NCBI RefSeq assembly: GCF_017311165.1
Contig: NZ_CP062973.1
Span: forward strand, 1,922,001-1,986,000
Length of the DNA stretch: 64,000 nt
Reading direction: 5' to 3'
Source: Psychroflexus sp. ALD_RP9
Lineage (GTDB): Bacteria; Bacteroidota; Bacteroidia; Flavobacteriales; Flavobacteriaceae
Every line of letters starts with the position of its first letter. Within the stretch, counting starts at the first letter, position 1. Shown here one piece after another: positions 26,865 to 34,809 of this stretch. The notes below the pieces were generated by a model that saw nothing but the letters and a program-made list of their open reading frames with translations, was not told where the DNA came from and ran no database searches. Both the position numbers and the translations under genes were made by a program.

Positions 26865-28751
26865 ATGAGCGCAAAATCTAAAATTACCCTACTTATGGAC
26901 TTGTCCGACAAGCTCTTTAACGGCAAACTCGATAAAATGACGAGCAAGTTTGATAAAAAAATAGATAAACTTGGCGAAAAGCTTGGTATGGAAAATGCTA
27001 CTCAAAAGCTACAAAAAGGTATAAAAGTCGCTGCCGTTGCTGGTATGGCCGCGTTATCTACACTAAGTTATAAAGGCGTACAAGCCGCTGAACGTTTTGA
27101 TTCTGCTTTTTTGCCCATTAGGCAGCTTAACCTTGACAAATCTAAAGATGAACTGGATAGTTTTAGAGAAGGAATCAGAACAGCTTCTTATGAAATAGGG
27201 ACTAACTTAGAAGCTTCTACCAATGCGGTTTACGATCTGCAATCAGCCACAGGATTATATGGAGACGACGCCATAGATGTATTTAAAAAAGTAGGAAGAT
27301 ACTCCGTTGCTACGGGCGCTAACATCAACGATGCCATGAACTCCACCACCAAAGCCATGAAAGCCTTTGGACTAGAAATTGACCAAATAGACAGTTTACT
27401 AGAAAGCAACGCCAAAACCGTACAAACCGGTATTACCACTTTTGACGAGCTCGCTAAAGTACAAACCGAATATGCCGGTGCAGCTAGCGCAGCTGGACAA
27501 GGAATTGATGAAGCTAACAAAGTCTTTGCTATGTTTACTTCTATTGCCAAAAACTCCGATGTGGGCGCTAACATGGCTAAAACATTTTTTCAAGGCTTAG
27601 GACAACAAGCTGATAAATTTGAAGATGTACTTTCTGTACCTGTTTTCGATGAAAATGGTAGTATGCGTCAAGCCGATTCTATTTTAAAAGATGTAGCTAA
27701 ACGCTTTGAAAGCATGAGCCAAAAAGAAATTACGCAAGCCATAAACAAAATAGGTGGGCCAGAAGGTTTACGTGGTGCATTGGCAAAAGTTTCTACTGGA
27801 GCAGAAGACATGCTAGCTACCTTTGATGCTTTTGATGCTTCACAATTTAGCCTTGAAAATGCCTTGGCTAATGCTGAAGGCGACTTTGGTAAGATGAAAG
27901 AAATCTTTTTTAACCGTATAGATATTGTACTAAGCAAATTTGGCGAAAAAATTATCCCTATGCTGGCTAAACTTTTTGACACTTTAACACCTGTTTTAGG
28001 TTTTATAAACGACAACCTAGATTGGTTGCTCCCTGTTTTTGGCACATTTATAGGCTTACTGGGCGCAGCTGCGGCCGCTATGTGGGTACTTAACTCCGCC
28101 ATGTTTGCCAACCCTATTGTTTGGATAATAGCATCAGTAGGCGGTCTTATTGCGCTTATTGCAGTTGCTATTAATAAATTTGACCAATGGGGAGCTGGTA
28201 TTCTTGCCCTTATGGGACCATTAGGCTGGCTCATCATTACCATTAAAAAATTAGGCGAACATTGGGACAGCATTGTTGAAGCTTTTAAAAGTGATGGTAT
28301 TCTCGGTGCATTTAAGCAAATAGGCTTTGTTTTGCTCGATGCTATACAAACACCTTTAGAACAAATCATGGGATGGATTGCTAGTTTTGATATGGCACCA
28401 GACTTTATTAAAGATGCCCACAAGAAAATTGTAGCAATGGGCAATGTGCTCGATAAAAAATTTGGTAAAGATAAAAACCAACAAGAAAGCCAAGAAGAAG
28501 AAAGCCTGCTTGATAAAGCCACTGAAAACAAAAATGGCAGCCCTGTTAAGCCTAACAATTTAGAAAACACCATTAGCGGTGTAAACAAATCGGCTACCAG
28601 TGCTAAAAGCATTAATATTAAAATAGATGCACTAATGAAAGGCGATGTGAATGTAAATGAAGGCAACGGTAAGCAAATGAACTTTAACGAGTTTGAAAAT
28701 CTGTTTAATGAAATGATGATGCGTATTGCCCGCAACGCAGAACTAAGCTAA
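26865..28751 (+). CDS. tape measure protein (TP901-type)
   Basis: The 628-residue protein has a charged N-terminus, a TP901-like core (YDLQSATGLYGDDAIDVFKKVG, then KVQTEYAGAASAAGQGIDEAN), and a hydrophobic stretch around residues 390-470 (LLGAAAAAMWVLNSAMFANP). The C-terminal tail is hydrophilic. It sets tail length and is loaded by the chaperones at 16802-17340. In this phage it lies in the packaging block rather than beside the tube gene. Confidence 0.85.
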   Translation: MSAKSKITLLMDLSDKLFNGKLDKMTSKFDKKIDKLGEKLGMENATQKLQKGIKVAAVAGMAALSTLSYKGVQAAERFDSAFLPIRQLNLDKSKDELDSFREGIRTASYEIGTNLEASTNAVYDLQSATGLYGDDAIDVFKKVGRYSVATGANINDAMNSTTKAMKAFGLEIDQIDSLLESNAKTVQTGITTFDELAKVQTEYAGAASAAGQGIDEANKVFAMFTSIAKNSDVGANMAKTFFQGLGQQADKFEDVLSVPVFDENGSMRQADSILKDVAKRFESMSQKEITQAINKIGGPEGLRGALAKVSTGAEDMLATFDAFDASQFSLENALANAEGDFGKMKEIFFNRIDIVLSKFGEKIIPMLAKLFDTLTPVLGFINDNLDWLLPVFGTFIGLLGAAAAAMWVLNSAMFANPIVWIIASVGGLIALIAVAINKFDQWGAGILALMGPLGWLIITIKKLGEHWDSIVEAFKSDGILGAFKQIGFVLLDAIQTPLEQIMGWIASFDMAPDFIKDAHKKIVAMGNVLDKKFGKDKNQQESQEEESLLDKATENKNGSPVKPNNLENTISGVNKSATSAKSINIKIDALMKGDVNVNEGNGKQMNFNEFENLFNEMMMRIARNAELS

Positions 28752-28752
28752 A

Positions 28753-29277
28753 ATGAACAATGTAAACTTTCAAGGCAAAAAAGAGTTTTATCATAAACTC
28801 AATAAACTAGCGACACCGCAATTTAAAAAACTATTGGTAGACGAAGCGGGCATTCGGGCTTTGCGTTTTAGCAAAAACACCTTTAGAAAAAAACGATTTA
28901 TAGATAAAGTAGCTGAGCCATGGGAAAAACGAAAACGAAAAGCTCGCGGGTCTACCTTAGTACAATCGGGTAGGCTAAAACGCTCAATTCGCATTATACG
29001 CAAAGGCAGGTTTTATGTTAAAATTGGCACCGATGTCCCTTATGCCCAAATACACAATGAAGGTGGTAAAATAAATAAAACCGTAACTGTAAAGCAACAC
29101 AAAAGAAAAAACAGAAGCAGTACAAGACGTAGAGCAACAGGCGTAAGCACCGTTAGATCACACACCCGAAAAATGAATACCAATATACCCCAAAGACAGT
29201 TTCTGGGACCTTCTAAATTTTTAGCCAGAAGTATAGAAATGGGTATGAAAAAAAGATTAGACAAACATTTAAAATAA
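28753..29277 (+). CDS. phage virion morphogenesis protein, gpG-like
   Basis: The 174-residue basic protein has EPWEKRKRKARGSTLVQSGRLKRSIRI and YVKIGTDVPYAQIHNEGG, the clear signature of the phage virion morphogenesis (Mu gpG/HK97 gp10-like) family involved in head-tail joining. An Arg/Lys-rich segment is inserted after it. It follows the tape measure gene by 1 bp. Confidence 0.85.
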   Translation: MNNVNFQGKKEFYHKLNKLATPQFKKLLVDEAGIRALRFSKNTFRKKRFIDKVAEPWEKRKRKARGSTLVQSGRLKRSIRIIRKGRFYVKIGTDVPYAQIHNEGGKINKTVTVKQHKRKNRSSTRRRATGVSTVRSHTRKMNTNIPQRQFLGPSKFLARSIEMGMKKRLDKHLK

Positions 29278-29283
29278 ACACCT

Positions 29284-29829
29284 ATGAAAGCCTTTTATTT
29301 AGCCTTACTACAACACTTTGAAGACCATAAACAAGACTTTATCGATGCCCAATTAAAGCCTATAAAAACTATCGATTTTTATGCAGGACAAGACCAAGAC
29401 CCCGAAAACTTTAATAACCTCTTTTTTCCTGCATTATTTTTCTCGTGGAACATTAACTACGATAATAATCCAGAAAAGCCAACGGCTGTTTTAGAATTTA
29501 GACTGGTTTATGAAAACTTAAGAGATACCTCTAACTTGAGTCTTAATAAAGAAAAAGCCTTAGCCTTTTTTGATACCGCCTGTTTAGTAGATGCTTTATT
29601 GAAAGAATTGAATATAAAAGAAATGGGCGCTTTGCATTTGGTAAGTGAAGGCTTAGAAGTAGAGCCTACGGTAACCGATGTGTATTTACTTAATTACGAA
29701 GCTTTATATTATGCTAATGAGAAAACCAGAATACGAGAACTACAAGAAGGAAATATTAACGATGTAATACTTAATAGCCATTTAAAGGCCAAAACAAATA
29801 AAGTTAATCGGTTTCAGGATCTTCTCTAA
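29284..29829 (+). CDS. tail terminator-like protein (gp37-like)
   Basis: The 181-residue protein (MKAFYLALLQHFEDHKQDF) is followed by strands LFFPALFFSWNINY and AVLEFRLVYENLRD. This resembles tail-completion proteins that follow gpG in Mu-like phages. Its last 26 bp overlap a convergent minus-strand gene. Family assignment is by position and pattern. Confidence 0.6.
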   Translation: MKAFYLALLQHFEDHKQDFIDAQLKPIKTIDFYAGQDQDPENFNNLFFPALFFSWNINYDNNPEKPTAVLEFRLVYENLRDTSNLSLNKEKALAFFDTACLVDALLKELNIKEMGALHLVSEGLEVEPTVTDVYLLNYEALYYANEKTRIRELQEGNINDVILNSHLKAKTNKVNRFQDLL

Positions 29830-30145
29830 CTTTTCTACCTTCTATAAACAGGTAGCCACGTTTACGCTCTACTTTTAAGACGTGTTTTCCCATCTTGTCA
29901 TATTTGTTTTTAAAACTTTCTTTAAAAAAGGTTTCTACAGCTTTTTTATAAACTTCTGGTATAGACTCATCTTTAAACCTAAGCCCGTATAAGCTTCTGT
30001 ACACCTCTATGGTAGTTTCTCTGGTATCTTGGCCAGGATGGTTATTATATGCCCTAAAGACTTCACCACGGGTTTTATTAGGCGATGTTTGCCCAATACT
30101 GAGCATAGGTAAGAGTATAAGTAGTATGTATAATAATGATTTCAT
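29804..30145 (-). CDS. small secreted phage-encoded protein
   Basis: The 113-residue protein has an N-terminal signal peptide (MKSLLYILLILLPMLSIGQ). Its mature part is charged (RGEVFRAYNNHPGQDTRETTIEVYRS). It lies at the end of the early minus-strand operon and converges with the late plus-strand operon. A lysogenic conversion or exclusion role is possible; no family recognised. Confidence 0.6.
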   Translation of the reverse strand: MKSLLYILLILLPMLSIGQTSPNKTRGEVFRAYNNHPGQDTRETTIEVYRSLYGLRFKDESIPEVYKKAVETFFKESFKNKYDKMGKHVLKVERKRGYLFIEGRKVREDPETD

Positions 30146-30164
30146 GTTTATAGTAAAACAAAAG

Positions 30165-30347
30165 CTATGCCGAAATTTGAATATCGTTAATATAAATTAA
30201 AATCGCTTCATGTAGTAATTCTGAAAGCTCAAGCTTAATCTTACTATAGGTTGAAATATTTAAACCTACCACAGTAGCAACGTAAAAACAGCCGTCTTTT
30301 TTAACTGTATACTTATAAATTATATTGTTTACTTTAATTTGATGCAT
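30165..30347 (-). CDS. small hypothetical phage protein
   Basis: The 60-residue protein starts MHQIKVNNIIYKYTVKKDGCFYVATVVG and ends with a hydrophobic helix. It lies just after a strong terminator, so it may have its own promoter or depend on readthrough. No family recognised. Confidence 0.5.
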   Translation of the reverse strand: MHQIKVNNIIYKYTVKKDGCFYVATVVGLNISTYSKIKLELSELLHEAILIYINDIQISA

Positions 30348-30363
30348 AGTGCAATATAAAAAA

Positions 30364-30384
30364 ACCCGCCAAATTTTGGCGGGT
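30364..30384 (-). terminator. intrinsic terminator within the early operon
   Basis: ACCCGCC pairs with GGCGGGT around AAATTTT. On the minus strand the hairpin is followed by seven Ts. It lies between the genes at 30396-30635 and 30165-30347. Confidence 0.8.
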
Positions 30385-30395
30385 GTAGTTAAACA

Positions 30396-30635
30396 TTAAA
30401 TTGGGTCGAAATAGCGTATTTTTACTTTATCTAGTTTTTCTATAAACATTTTTTTTCGAGCTTCACCGCTTAAGGCTGGATATGTTTTAGGGTTGAGAAA
30501 ATCTAATAAAATTTCTTGAGCTATCTTCCAGCCACGCAGTTCGTGCATCTTGAGCCGCATTTGGTCTAAATGCTGTTCAGTATTGTTTTGGCTTGAGCTG
30601 TCTTTTTTAAAGCCTATTACAGTTCTATCTTGCAT
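30396..30635 (-). CDS. small hypothetical phage protein
   Basis: The 79-residue protein (MQDRTVIGFKKDSSSQNNTEQ) is helical, with MRLKMHELRGWKIAQEILLDFLNPKTYP. It overlaps the upstream gene by 11 bp, so translation is probably coupled, and is followed by a terminator. No family recognised. Confidence 0.6.
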   Translation of the reverse strand: MQDRTVIGFKKDSSSQNNTEQHLDQMRLKMHELRGWKIAQEILLDFLNPKTYPALSGEARKKMFIEKLDKVKIRYFDPI

Positions 30636-30891
30636 TGTCTTGAGCTTTTAAACGTTCTACTTCTTTTTCTATTTCTAAACTATTGCCGTGATTGTTACAA
30701 ACGCTGCAAGTAATTAGCTTTCGTACTAGCGTTTCACGTTCTATCAACACAATAGATTTGCGCTTTTCGTGGTGTACATGGTCACAACGTAAGTTGGTGC
30801 GTAAATACCAATGTAAAGGCGACTTTTGAGCCCACTCTTTGGCATACTGCGCCATATCTGTGGCGTTTCTGAAATATTTGGTTGCTCTCAT
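30625..30891 (-). CDS. small putative zinc-binding phage protein
   Basis: The 88-residue basic protein contains CDHVHHEKRK and later CSVCNNHGN, enough Cys/His residues for a zinc site resembling an HNH-like treble clef, but no complete nuclease motif. It overlaps the antirepressor gene by 4 bp and is probably co-translated with it. Function unknown. Confidence 0.55.
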   Translation of the reverse strand: MRATKYFRNATDMAQYAKEWAQKSPLHWYLRTNLRCDHVHHEKRKSIVLIERETLVRKLITCSVCNNHGNSLEIEKEVERLKAQDNAR

Positions 30892-31586
30892 AGTGGTAGA
30901 TTTAATTGGTTAGACTGCTTTAAATTTCTACTACCGTTTATAATAAGCTGTAAGCCTTTAGCATTGGTAAACCAAGAAGGATGCGTACCACCATAGACGT
31001 GTATCTTAATAGCTAATTGTTGTTTTGCATTAAGCTTCTTAGCAGATTGGCTAGCATCTGTTGTAGTACGGATAGCTCTGTGTATATCATTAATATTATA
31101 CCACAACTTACCTTCCTCTACACAAATGGTAGTGACCATATAATCATTTAGCTTGTAATAATTAGGAACCACATCTCTAGCATCTATAAAATCTGCTTGC
31201 TTATTGCCTGAGTTGTAATAGCCTTTTTTACGAATAGCAGGTAAAACTTCACTGGTTACCCATTTACGGAATGCTTTGGCTTCGGGTTTTCTACTCTGAA
31301 AAATGAGATTATACAAACCACTTTCATTAATGGCTTTCATTTTTCTTTTTTGAGTTGTTCCATTAGAGCTGGTGTAACTAATAGTTACATCAGCTTTTTC
31401 ATCACTATCTAAATTTGATGTTGCTTTTCTCGAATTTTTAAGATCGAGAGCTTCACAAATGTCTTTAGCAATAAAAAAAGGTTCTCCTGAAATAAGAACG
31501 CTTCTTACTTCATCTTTTGTGGCACTAAATTGAAATGCCATAGGCTCATTTATAGACTGAACTGGTCTTTTACTTTCTGTTGTCAT
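30888..31586 (-). CDS. BRO-N antirepressor
   Basis: The 232-residue protein has an N-terminal BRO domain (GEPFFIAKDICEALDLKNSR, then MKAINESGLYNLIFQSRKPEAKAFRKWV, then EVLPAIRKKGYY). The C-terminal 100 residues resemble KilA-C/ANT-like partners. Such proteins counter prophage repressors or regulate early genes. It is preceded by a structured 150-nt leader and a TATATTTG promoter box, so it is likely controlled at both levels. Confidence 0.85.
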   Translation of the reverse strand: MTTESKRPVQSINEPMAFQFSATKDEVRSVLISGEPFFIAKDICEALDLKNSRKATSNLDSDEKADVTISYTSSNGTTQKRKMKAINESGLYNLIFQSRKPEAKAFRKWVTSEVLPAIRKKGYYNSGNKQADFIDARDVVPNYYKLNDYMVTTICVEEGKLWYNINDIHRAIRTTTDASQSAKKLNAKQQLAIKIHVYGGTHPSWFTNAKGLQLIINGSRNLKQSNQLNLPL

Positions 31587-31737
31587 ATCGAAAGTTTATT
31601 AAAAGGCGAAGCCCCGCCTTAGGTTTGACAACACGACTCAAGAGTCGGATTACTCTACTTTCGTTTGAGTGAACCTTAACGGGGCTTCTATCGTTAAAAA
31701 AAATGTTTCAAGATTTCTCTTGAACCGTGTTGTCAGA
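31587..31737 (-). promoter_or_regulatory. structured 5' leader of the antirepressor gene
   Basis: A -7 box TATATTTG (minus strand, 31747-31740) predicts a start near 31735. The leader contains two long pairings: 31627-31646 with 31717-31734, and 31608-31616 with 31680-31688 (GAAGCCCCG/CGGGGCTTC). The pairs are interleaved, so they form a pseudoknot or exclude each other. Local hairpins compete, and one of them (TTCAAGA/TCTTGAA, 31707-31724) is followed by eight Ts like an attenuator. Confidence 0.65.
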
Positions 31738-31824
31738 AGCAAATATACAAATTATATTTAATTTACTATATTTAACTTTACAACGTTGGGCAGTTTTATT
31801 GCTCCTTAATTAAACTTGGACACT

Positions 31825-31852
31825 AAGCCGCTTTAAATAGCGGCTTTTTTTA
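31825..31852 (+). terminator. plus-strand intrinsic terminator
   Basis: AAGCCGCT pairs with AGCGGCTT around TTAAAT, followed by a run of Ts on the plus strand. It may stop plus-strand late transcripts or an antisense RNA of the antirepressor leader. Confidence 0.65.
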
Positions 31853-31872
31853 ATACTGCAAGAATTGGGTTT

Positions 31873-32064
31873 TTACTCTGGTTTATTTTGAGCTTTCCAT
31901 TCCATTAAAATCTTTTTGGCTTCTGGATGCTTATATAGATTCTCTTCATGCACAACTCTTCGGTTAATCTCGATCTGTAGTTCAATCAATTCTTCGGTGG
32001 TGCAAGAATCCACTATTTCTCTTGCTGAAACTTCATAATACGTTCTTCTAGTTATTGTTGGCAT
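31873..32064 (-). CDS. small hypothetical phage protein
   Basis: The 63-residue protein (MPTITRRTYYEVSAREIVDSCTTEELIEL) is helical and ends KKILMEWKAQNKPE. It is in the early minus-strand operon, upstream of the antirepressor's own promoter. No family recognised. Confidence 0.55.
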   Translation of the reverse strand: MPTITRRTYYEVSAREIVDSCTTEELIELQIEINRRVVHEENLYKHPEAKKILMEWKAQNKPE

Positions 32065-32105
32065 TGTTATTTGGTTTTTGCACTTCGACTCCGCTCAGTG
32101 TGACA

Positions 32106-32558
32106 TTAATGTATTGAGTTAAAATCATCTTCCCAACGGCGCTGGTTTAAGTAAGCTTCTGGGTTGGCTTTGGCCACACGTGTGCGTTTTAAATAGCCAT
32201 TGTAGGCAGATATGCCTTTTATAGCTTCTAGCTTGTCTGCCTTGTTGAGTTTGTTCCAAGCGGCCTCAGCTTTTAGCTTTTTAATTTTGTGGTTGTAGGC
32301 TTTGTAAAAAGTTTCAAAGCTTAAATCTACAGCACCGCGTTCTATTTTAAATCGCTTTTTAAAGTCTGGTTCGTTAAGCCATACGCCTGTCATCATCGCT
32401 TCAAATGCGGGAAACCTTCCAGAAAATAACCATTTGGCTTGTTGTGGGTTTAATCGCCCGCGAATAATTTTAAAGGCTGTTATATCGCCGTTTAAATTGT
32501 ATTTAAATTCAAAAGCAATGTCGGTTTCTTTACCTGTTACGGTGTAGATGGTTTCCAT
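32106..32558 (-). CDS. hypothetical phage early protein
   Basis: The 150-residue protein has a beta N-terminus (YTVTGKETDIAFEFKYNLNG) and a helical basic C-terminus. The segment LEAIKGISAYNGYLKRTRVAKANPEAYLNQ is reminiscent of C-terminal tails in phage replication-related proteins. It is adjacent to a small cysteine-containing gene. Function not assigned. Confidence 0.55.
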   Translation of the reverse strand: METIYTVTGKETDIAFEFKYNLNGDITAFKIIRGRLNPQQAKWLFSGRFPAFEAMMTGVWLNEPDFKKRFKIERGAVDLSFETFYKAYNHKIKKLKAEAAWNKLNKADKLEAIKGISAYNGYLKRTRVAKANPEAYLNQRRWEDDFNSIH

Positions 32559-32559
32559 T

Positions 32560-32826
32560 TTAAGACTTGATTTTTTTAGGTTCTACATCTATGTAAGTGC
32601 TATCTGGACAACAGCCTATGTATTGTTTAGGTATCTCTTCAATATTTAATTTTCCGCAGCCTGTACATATTTTAAGGCTGTCTTTGTTTTCTTTTATTTT
32701 TGGTATAAGGTGTATAAGCTTAGACCAGAACGCATCAATTTCAGCTGGTGTAAAATGACGTGATCTAAGTCTGCTATTAATACGGTTTACACGTTTTACG
32801 GTTTCTTCAAATGTTATTTCTGCCAT
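32560..32826 (-). CDS. small Cys-containing phage protein
   Basis: The 88-residue protein has a helical N-terminus and KICTGCGKLN, followed by IGCCPDSTYIDVEP, which together look like a small zinc ribbon. It lies 1 bp downstream of the next early gene. No family recognised. Confidence 0.55.
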   Translation of the reverse strand: MAEITFEETVKRVNRINSRLRSRHFTPAEIDAFWSKLIHLIPKIKENKDSLKICTGCGKLNIEEIPKQYIGCCPDSTYIDVEPKKIKS

Positions 32827-32827
32827 T

Positions 32828-33166
32828 TTATGCTAGTTTTTGATTAAGATTATTGCTCAAGCTTGTCAGTAAGCTTTTACGGTATTCGTTTTTATCAGGG
32901 AAGTGTTCTAATAATTCGTTTATGATAATTTCGAGTGCCCAAGCTTCGTGATACTTTAAGCTGATGGCTTTGGTTTTAGTTTCGAATAAATTGGCTTTTT
33001 TAATGATGCTTTTAGCCTTAGAACTGAATTTTTCGGCTAAATCATAACCAATAGATTTATAAACGTTTTCGCGTTTGTCTAAGCTTACAGGTAAGTCCCA
33101 AAGCATCTCTAAGAGACGATCTAGCGCAATAATAGTATCGGGCTTTAGTTGTAGTTTAATTTTCAT
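32828..33166 (-). CDS. hypothetical helical phage protein
   Basis: I chose ATG 33166 (MKIKLQLKPDTIIALDRLLE) because the longer frame would overlap the upstream gene; this start lies 1 bp beyond that gene's stop. The 112-residue product is helical (EAWALEIIINELLEHFPDKNEYRKSLL). Function unknown. Confidence 0.6.
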   Translation of the reverse strand: MKIKLQLKPDTIIALDRLLEMLWDLPVSLDKRENVYKSIGYDLAEKFSSKAKSIIKKANLFETKTKAISLKYHEAWALEIIINELLEHFPDKNEYRKSLLTSLSNNLNQKLA

Positions 33167-33167
33167 T

Positions 33168-33515
33168 TTAACAATCGGTTTTAGGTTGAGAGAGTTGGCG
33201 GCCACAATCAAGGCAAAATATAGCGGTGGTCTCGCAGTTGGTATGGCTGCTTATACTTTTTTTGTGTGTATGCTCGTGCTTACAATCATCAAAAAAACTT
33301 GGGGCTTGAGGCTTTTTGGCGTTTAATTTTTTGAGCTCTCGTGCTGCGGGAATGCCTAAATATTCGTGAAATGTGCGATAACTGATATGGTACTTAGGCT
33401 CTATATGCTGCCAGTAGATTTCTTTATAATACATGTTTTTGAAATTATGTAACTTGAGTGTTAGTTCTTGTATTTCAATAATTCGCTTGTAATAGTTAAT
33501 TTTATTATACGCCAT
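33168..33515 (-). CDS. phage protein with C-terminal zinc-finger-like motif
   Basis: The 115-residue protein is helical at first (NYYKRIIEIQELTLKLHNF) and ends with HEHTHKKS, then TNCETTAIFCLDCGRQLS, giving a likely Cys/His zinc site. Likely a nucleic-acid-binding early protein. No family recognised. Confidence 0.55.
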   Translation of the reverse strand: MAYNKINYYKRIIEIQELTLKLHNFKNMYYKEIYWQHIEPKYHISYRTFHEYLGIPAARELKKLNAKKPQAPSFFDDCKHEHTHKKSISSHTNCETTAIFCLDCGRQLSQPKTDC

Positions 33516-33589
33516 ACCAATTTTTTATTACTTTTGTTAGAGTGGTCTAATTCTCTAATCCTGTTTCATCTGGTATGGCGCAGGATTTT

Positions 33590-33763
33590 TTATTTTTCAA
33601 GCATCTTTAAGACATCTAAATAAGCTTGCCTTTGATTTTTAAGTGCTACTTGAACTAAAGCTCTAGGAGCGTTAACTTCTACATTGGCGTCAGGAAGTTT
33701 ATAAACTTCATTGTTTTCAATGCTTTCGATTTTCTCTAAAATTTGGGATTTAATAGTTTTCAT
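33590..33763 (-). CDS. small phage protein (57 residues)
   Basis: This frame starts at ATG 33763, overlapping the TGA of the upstream gene as ATGA, and stops at 33590. It encodes MKTIKSQILEKIESIENN and continues VEVNAPRALVQVALKNQRQ. The start/stop overlap and good codon use make it a likely real gene. Function unknown. Confidence 0.6.
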   Translation of the reverse strand: MKTIKSQILEKIESIENNEVYKLPDANVEVNAPRALVQVALKNQRQAYLDVLKMLEK

Positions 33764-34179
33764 TTGGCGCCCATTTTTTTACCTAGCATAGATTCTAGGC
33801 AATTAATTATGGTGTTAAGCTCTTGCACGCTCATACTTTGTAAAGGTTTTTTTACTGGGCTTTTAGCACTTTTTAAAAAGTTACTTAAGCGCTCAAGATC
33901 GGCCACTTGGCCGTGTCTTGAGTGCTGTTTTGTCCAACCAATTTGCCGCAACAAAGACAATATATAGCGGTGTTGCTGGTTGTTTTTATTAAAAGTAGCC
34001 CAATTAATCTGCAAGCTTGATATTAAGGCTTGTGCCTCGTCTTGCTTGAGCTCTAAACTGGTGGTGGTTCTACCTTTGGTAAATTGATAGACCAACTCTT
34101 GTTTTAAATCTGCATCATAATGACAAAGCTGATGTATTAAGCGTCTTTGTTTTGCTGATGTTTGCGTTAGTGTTTTCAT
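33760..34179 (-). CDS. GemA/gp16-like (DUF1018) regulatory protein
   Basis: The 139-residue protein starts MKTLTQTSAKQRRLIHQLCH, has the DUF1018-like pattern, and ends with a helix (MSVQELNTIINCLESML). It lies in the early region where Mu carries gp16/GemA. It overlaps both neighbours by 4 bp. Moderate family confidence. Confidence 0.6.
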   Translation of the reverse strand: MKTLTQTSAKQRRLIHQLCHYDADLKQELVYQFTKGRTTTSLELKQDEAQALISSLQINWATFNKNNQQHRYILSLLRQIGWTKQHSRHGQVADLERLSNFLKSAKSPVKKPLQSMSVQELNTIINCLESMLGKKMGAK

Positions 34180-34364
34180 AGTTGATATGTGGCTTTAGGT
34201 TTAATATTATAAGCCTCAACAGCTTGTATATGCTTTTGAAATGTTGCTATTTGCTGTGTACTTAGTTCAGCCTTAGCAACCCAGTTACCGTTTTGATCCT
34301 TGATCACTTCATGACCATCTACGGTGTAACGGCTGTCGTCTAATTGTTCAATTTGTATGGTCAT
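34176..34364 (-). CDS. small hypothetical phage protein
   Basis: The 62-residue protein has two short strands (YTVDGHEVIKDQNGNWVAKAEL) and a C-terminal helix. It overlaps the downstream gene by 4 bp. Its start lies inside the end of an apparently frameshifted frame upstream. No family recognised. Confidence 0.55.
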   Translation of the reverse strand: MTIQIEQLDDSRYTVDGHEVIKDQNGNWVAKAELSTQQIATFQKHIQAVEAYNIKPKATYQL

Positions 34365-34583
34365 CGGTTTCGTTTTGTGAAAGATTATTTAGATAATAGG
34401 CTAGGCTAGAAAAGAAATTGATAACGCCTTTGTTTAGCCGTTTGCTTTTAGAGGTACGCTTGTACTTTTGTTGTTCTCTAGCGTCTAATAGTTGTCTATT
34501 ACAGGTGTTTTTGACTTCATCTAATGTCCATAAATCAAAATCAACGCTTATTTTCTTTTTTTTGCCATAACTATTCTTCCATT
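34348..34583 (-). pseudogene. small early gene with frame break at an A8 tract (or slippage gene)
   Basis: ATG GCA followed by eight As and a G soon hits a stop, but one extra A opens a frame of about 75 codons (KKISVDFDLWTLDEVKNT, then REQQKYKRTSKSKRLNKG). That frame ends exactly where the next gene starts. It could be a homopolymer sequencing error, a mutation, or transcriptional slippage on the A-tract. Confidence 0.5.
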
Positions 34584-34807
34584 GTTTTTTTTAGATTTTC
34601 AAAAAATATATCTGCATGACGCTGATTAAAATTTTCAAATGCGCTTTCTGCTAAATTTTCGATTTCATGCTCTAATTTAGTGGCCATTTTAACGCCATTT
34701 ATTCTAGTTTCTACGTTAATACCGTAGGTGTCGTTTTCTTCAGGTAATATTTCAGTTACCAATACTTGGTGGTTTTTATCCACCTTAAATATTTTTGCAA
34801 ACTCCAT
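34571..34807 (-). CDS. small hypothetical phage protein
   Basis: I used ATG 34807 (MEFAKIFKVDKNHQVLVTEI), which lies 2 bp beyond the stop of the upstream gene. The product is 78 residues, beta then helical (KLEHEIENLAESAFENFNQ). It resembles small proteins adjacent to DUF3164 genes. Function unknown. Confidence 0.55.
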   Translation of the reverse strand: MEFAKIFKVDKNHQVLVTEILPEENDTYGINVETRINGVKMATKLEHEIENLAESAFENFNQRHADIFFENLKKTMEE

Positions 34808-34809
34808 AA

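Noticed and set aside
27668..28735. 355-residue frame antisense to the tape measure gene
   Set aside because: It mirrors the codon use of a well-supported gene and has a Ser/Leu/Pro-rich shadow composition.
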